Source: Candidatus Bacteroides intestinipullorum
GTDB lineage: Bacteria > Bacteroidota > Bacteroidia > Bacteroidales > Bacteroidaceae
NCBI GenBank assembly: GCA_018883785.1
Contig: JAHLFO010000066.1
Coordinates: forward strand, 1 to 35,217
Length of the DNA: 35,217 nt
Direction of reading: 5' to 3'
Part shown: in pieces, positions 35,075 through 35,217 of the stretch
How the letters are laid out: every line of letters begins with the position of its first letter
Position numbering within the stretch: position 1 is the first letter of the stretch
Position numbers and translations under genes: made by a program
The notes under the pieces: generated by a model
What the model saw: the letters and a program-made list of their open reading frames with translations, nothing else
The model's database searches: none
Told to the model about the DNA's origin: nothing

Positions 35075-35217
35075 TTACTTGCTTCGTCCGTTTTCACGCT
35101 CCATGCGTTGCCGCTGCATCTCTTCGGCCTGCTTCTGCATGGCCTCCAGGCGGGCGGCGAATCCGGTCTTCTTCATCTGTCGCGGGTCCTTCTTATTGGC
35201 TTCCAGCTGGGCCAGCA
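35075..35217 (-). CDS. yidC: C-terminal end of probable membrane protein insertase YidC, truncated by window edge
   Basis: This is too short for the ORF track. On the minus strand a frame is open from the window edge to TAA at 35075-35077, giving 47 residues: [33 protein letters not shown] and a basic tail ending NGRSK. The K/Q/R-rich helical tail with a K-K-x-x-F-x-x-R-L-E-x-M-Q pattern is what I expect at the cytoplasmic end of Bacteroidales YidC, and a MATE gene directly downstream fits the remembered order. No catalytic or membrane part is visible, so the assignment is tentative; that it is coding is more certain than its name. Confidence 0.6.
   Translation of the reverse strand, partial: LAQLEANKKDPRQMKKTGFAARLEAMQKQAEEMQRQRMERENGRSK

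Overview
The window looks like chromosomal DNA of a GC-rich member of the Bacteroidales, probably Bacteroidaceae or a close relative. The reasons are a GLPGLI-family protein beside a carboxypeptidase-regulatory/TonB-type barrel, a 663-residue NagB-like/PIG-L fusion, a PPi-dependent phosphofructokinase, a class I fumarase, Bacteroidetes-type promoters (TTTG, 19-20 bp, TAnnTTTG) and no consistent Shine-Dalgarno sequences. No tRNA, rRNA, CRISPR, transposase, phage or plasmid gene was seen.

Layout. 1-3295 (+): 3' part of a GLPGLI gene and an outer-membrane beta-barrel gene. 3450-5487 (-): a histidine kinase/OmpR-type regulator pair converging on them. 5569-7560 (-): NagB-like/PIG-L fusion lacking canonical deaminase residues. 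7936-17564 (-): envelope cluster in transcription order: 90-aa helical protein, acyltransferase, nitrilase-family amidase, alpha-2-macroglobulin-like lipoprotein with a CxEQ thioester motif, penicillin-binding protein 1C. 18198-23916 (+): complete RND tripartite efflux operon with 4-bp overlaps. 24020-26681 (+): pfp and a membrane-anchored GH25 lysozyme. 26702-30341 (-): GH3 beta-xylosidase/glucosidase-like lipoprotein followed by an AraC-type regulator. 30618-32258 (+): fumarase. 32356-33513 (+): acyltransferase-3 pseudogene with three lesions. 33536-34870 (-): MATE transporter. 35075-35217 (-): C-terminal end of a probable YidC.

The most unusual signal is intergenic. Tandem arrays with a strict 22-23 bp period lie 42-62 bp downstream of the stop codons of three unrelated genes (the barrel, pbpC, probable yidC). 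Each unit is a near-palindrome. Read as RNA in the sense of the upstream gene, it folds into a 6-8 bp mini-hairpin with a 3-nt loop, GGC in 10 of 11 units. Two kinds of arm imperfection are G-U wobbles only on that sense strand, and one unit shows a compensated change. The arm sequences differ between families while spacing and loop are kept. Two further direct-repeat sets (7696 and 30443) share the 22-bp period without the hairpin. I do not know a described element with this architecture; a genome-wide search and 3'-end mapping would decide its meaning.
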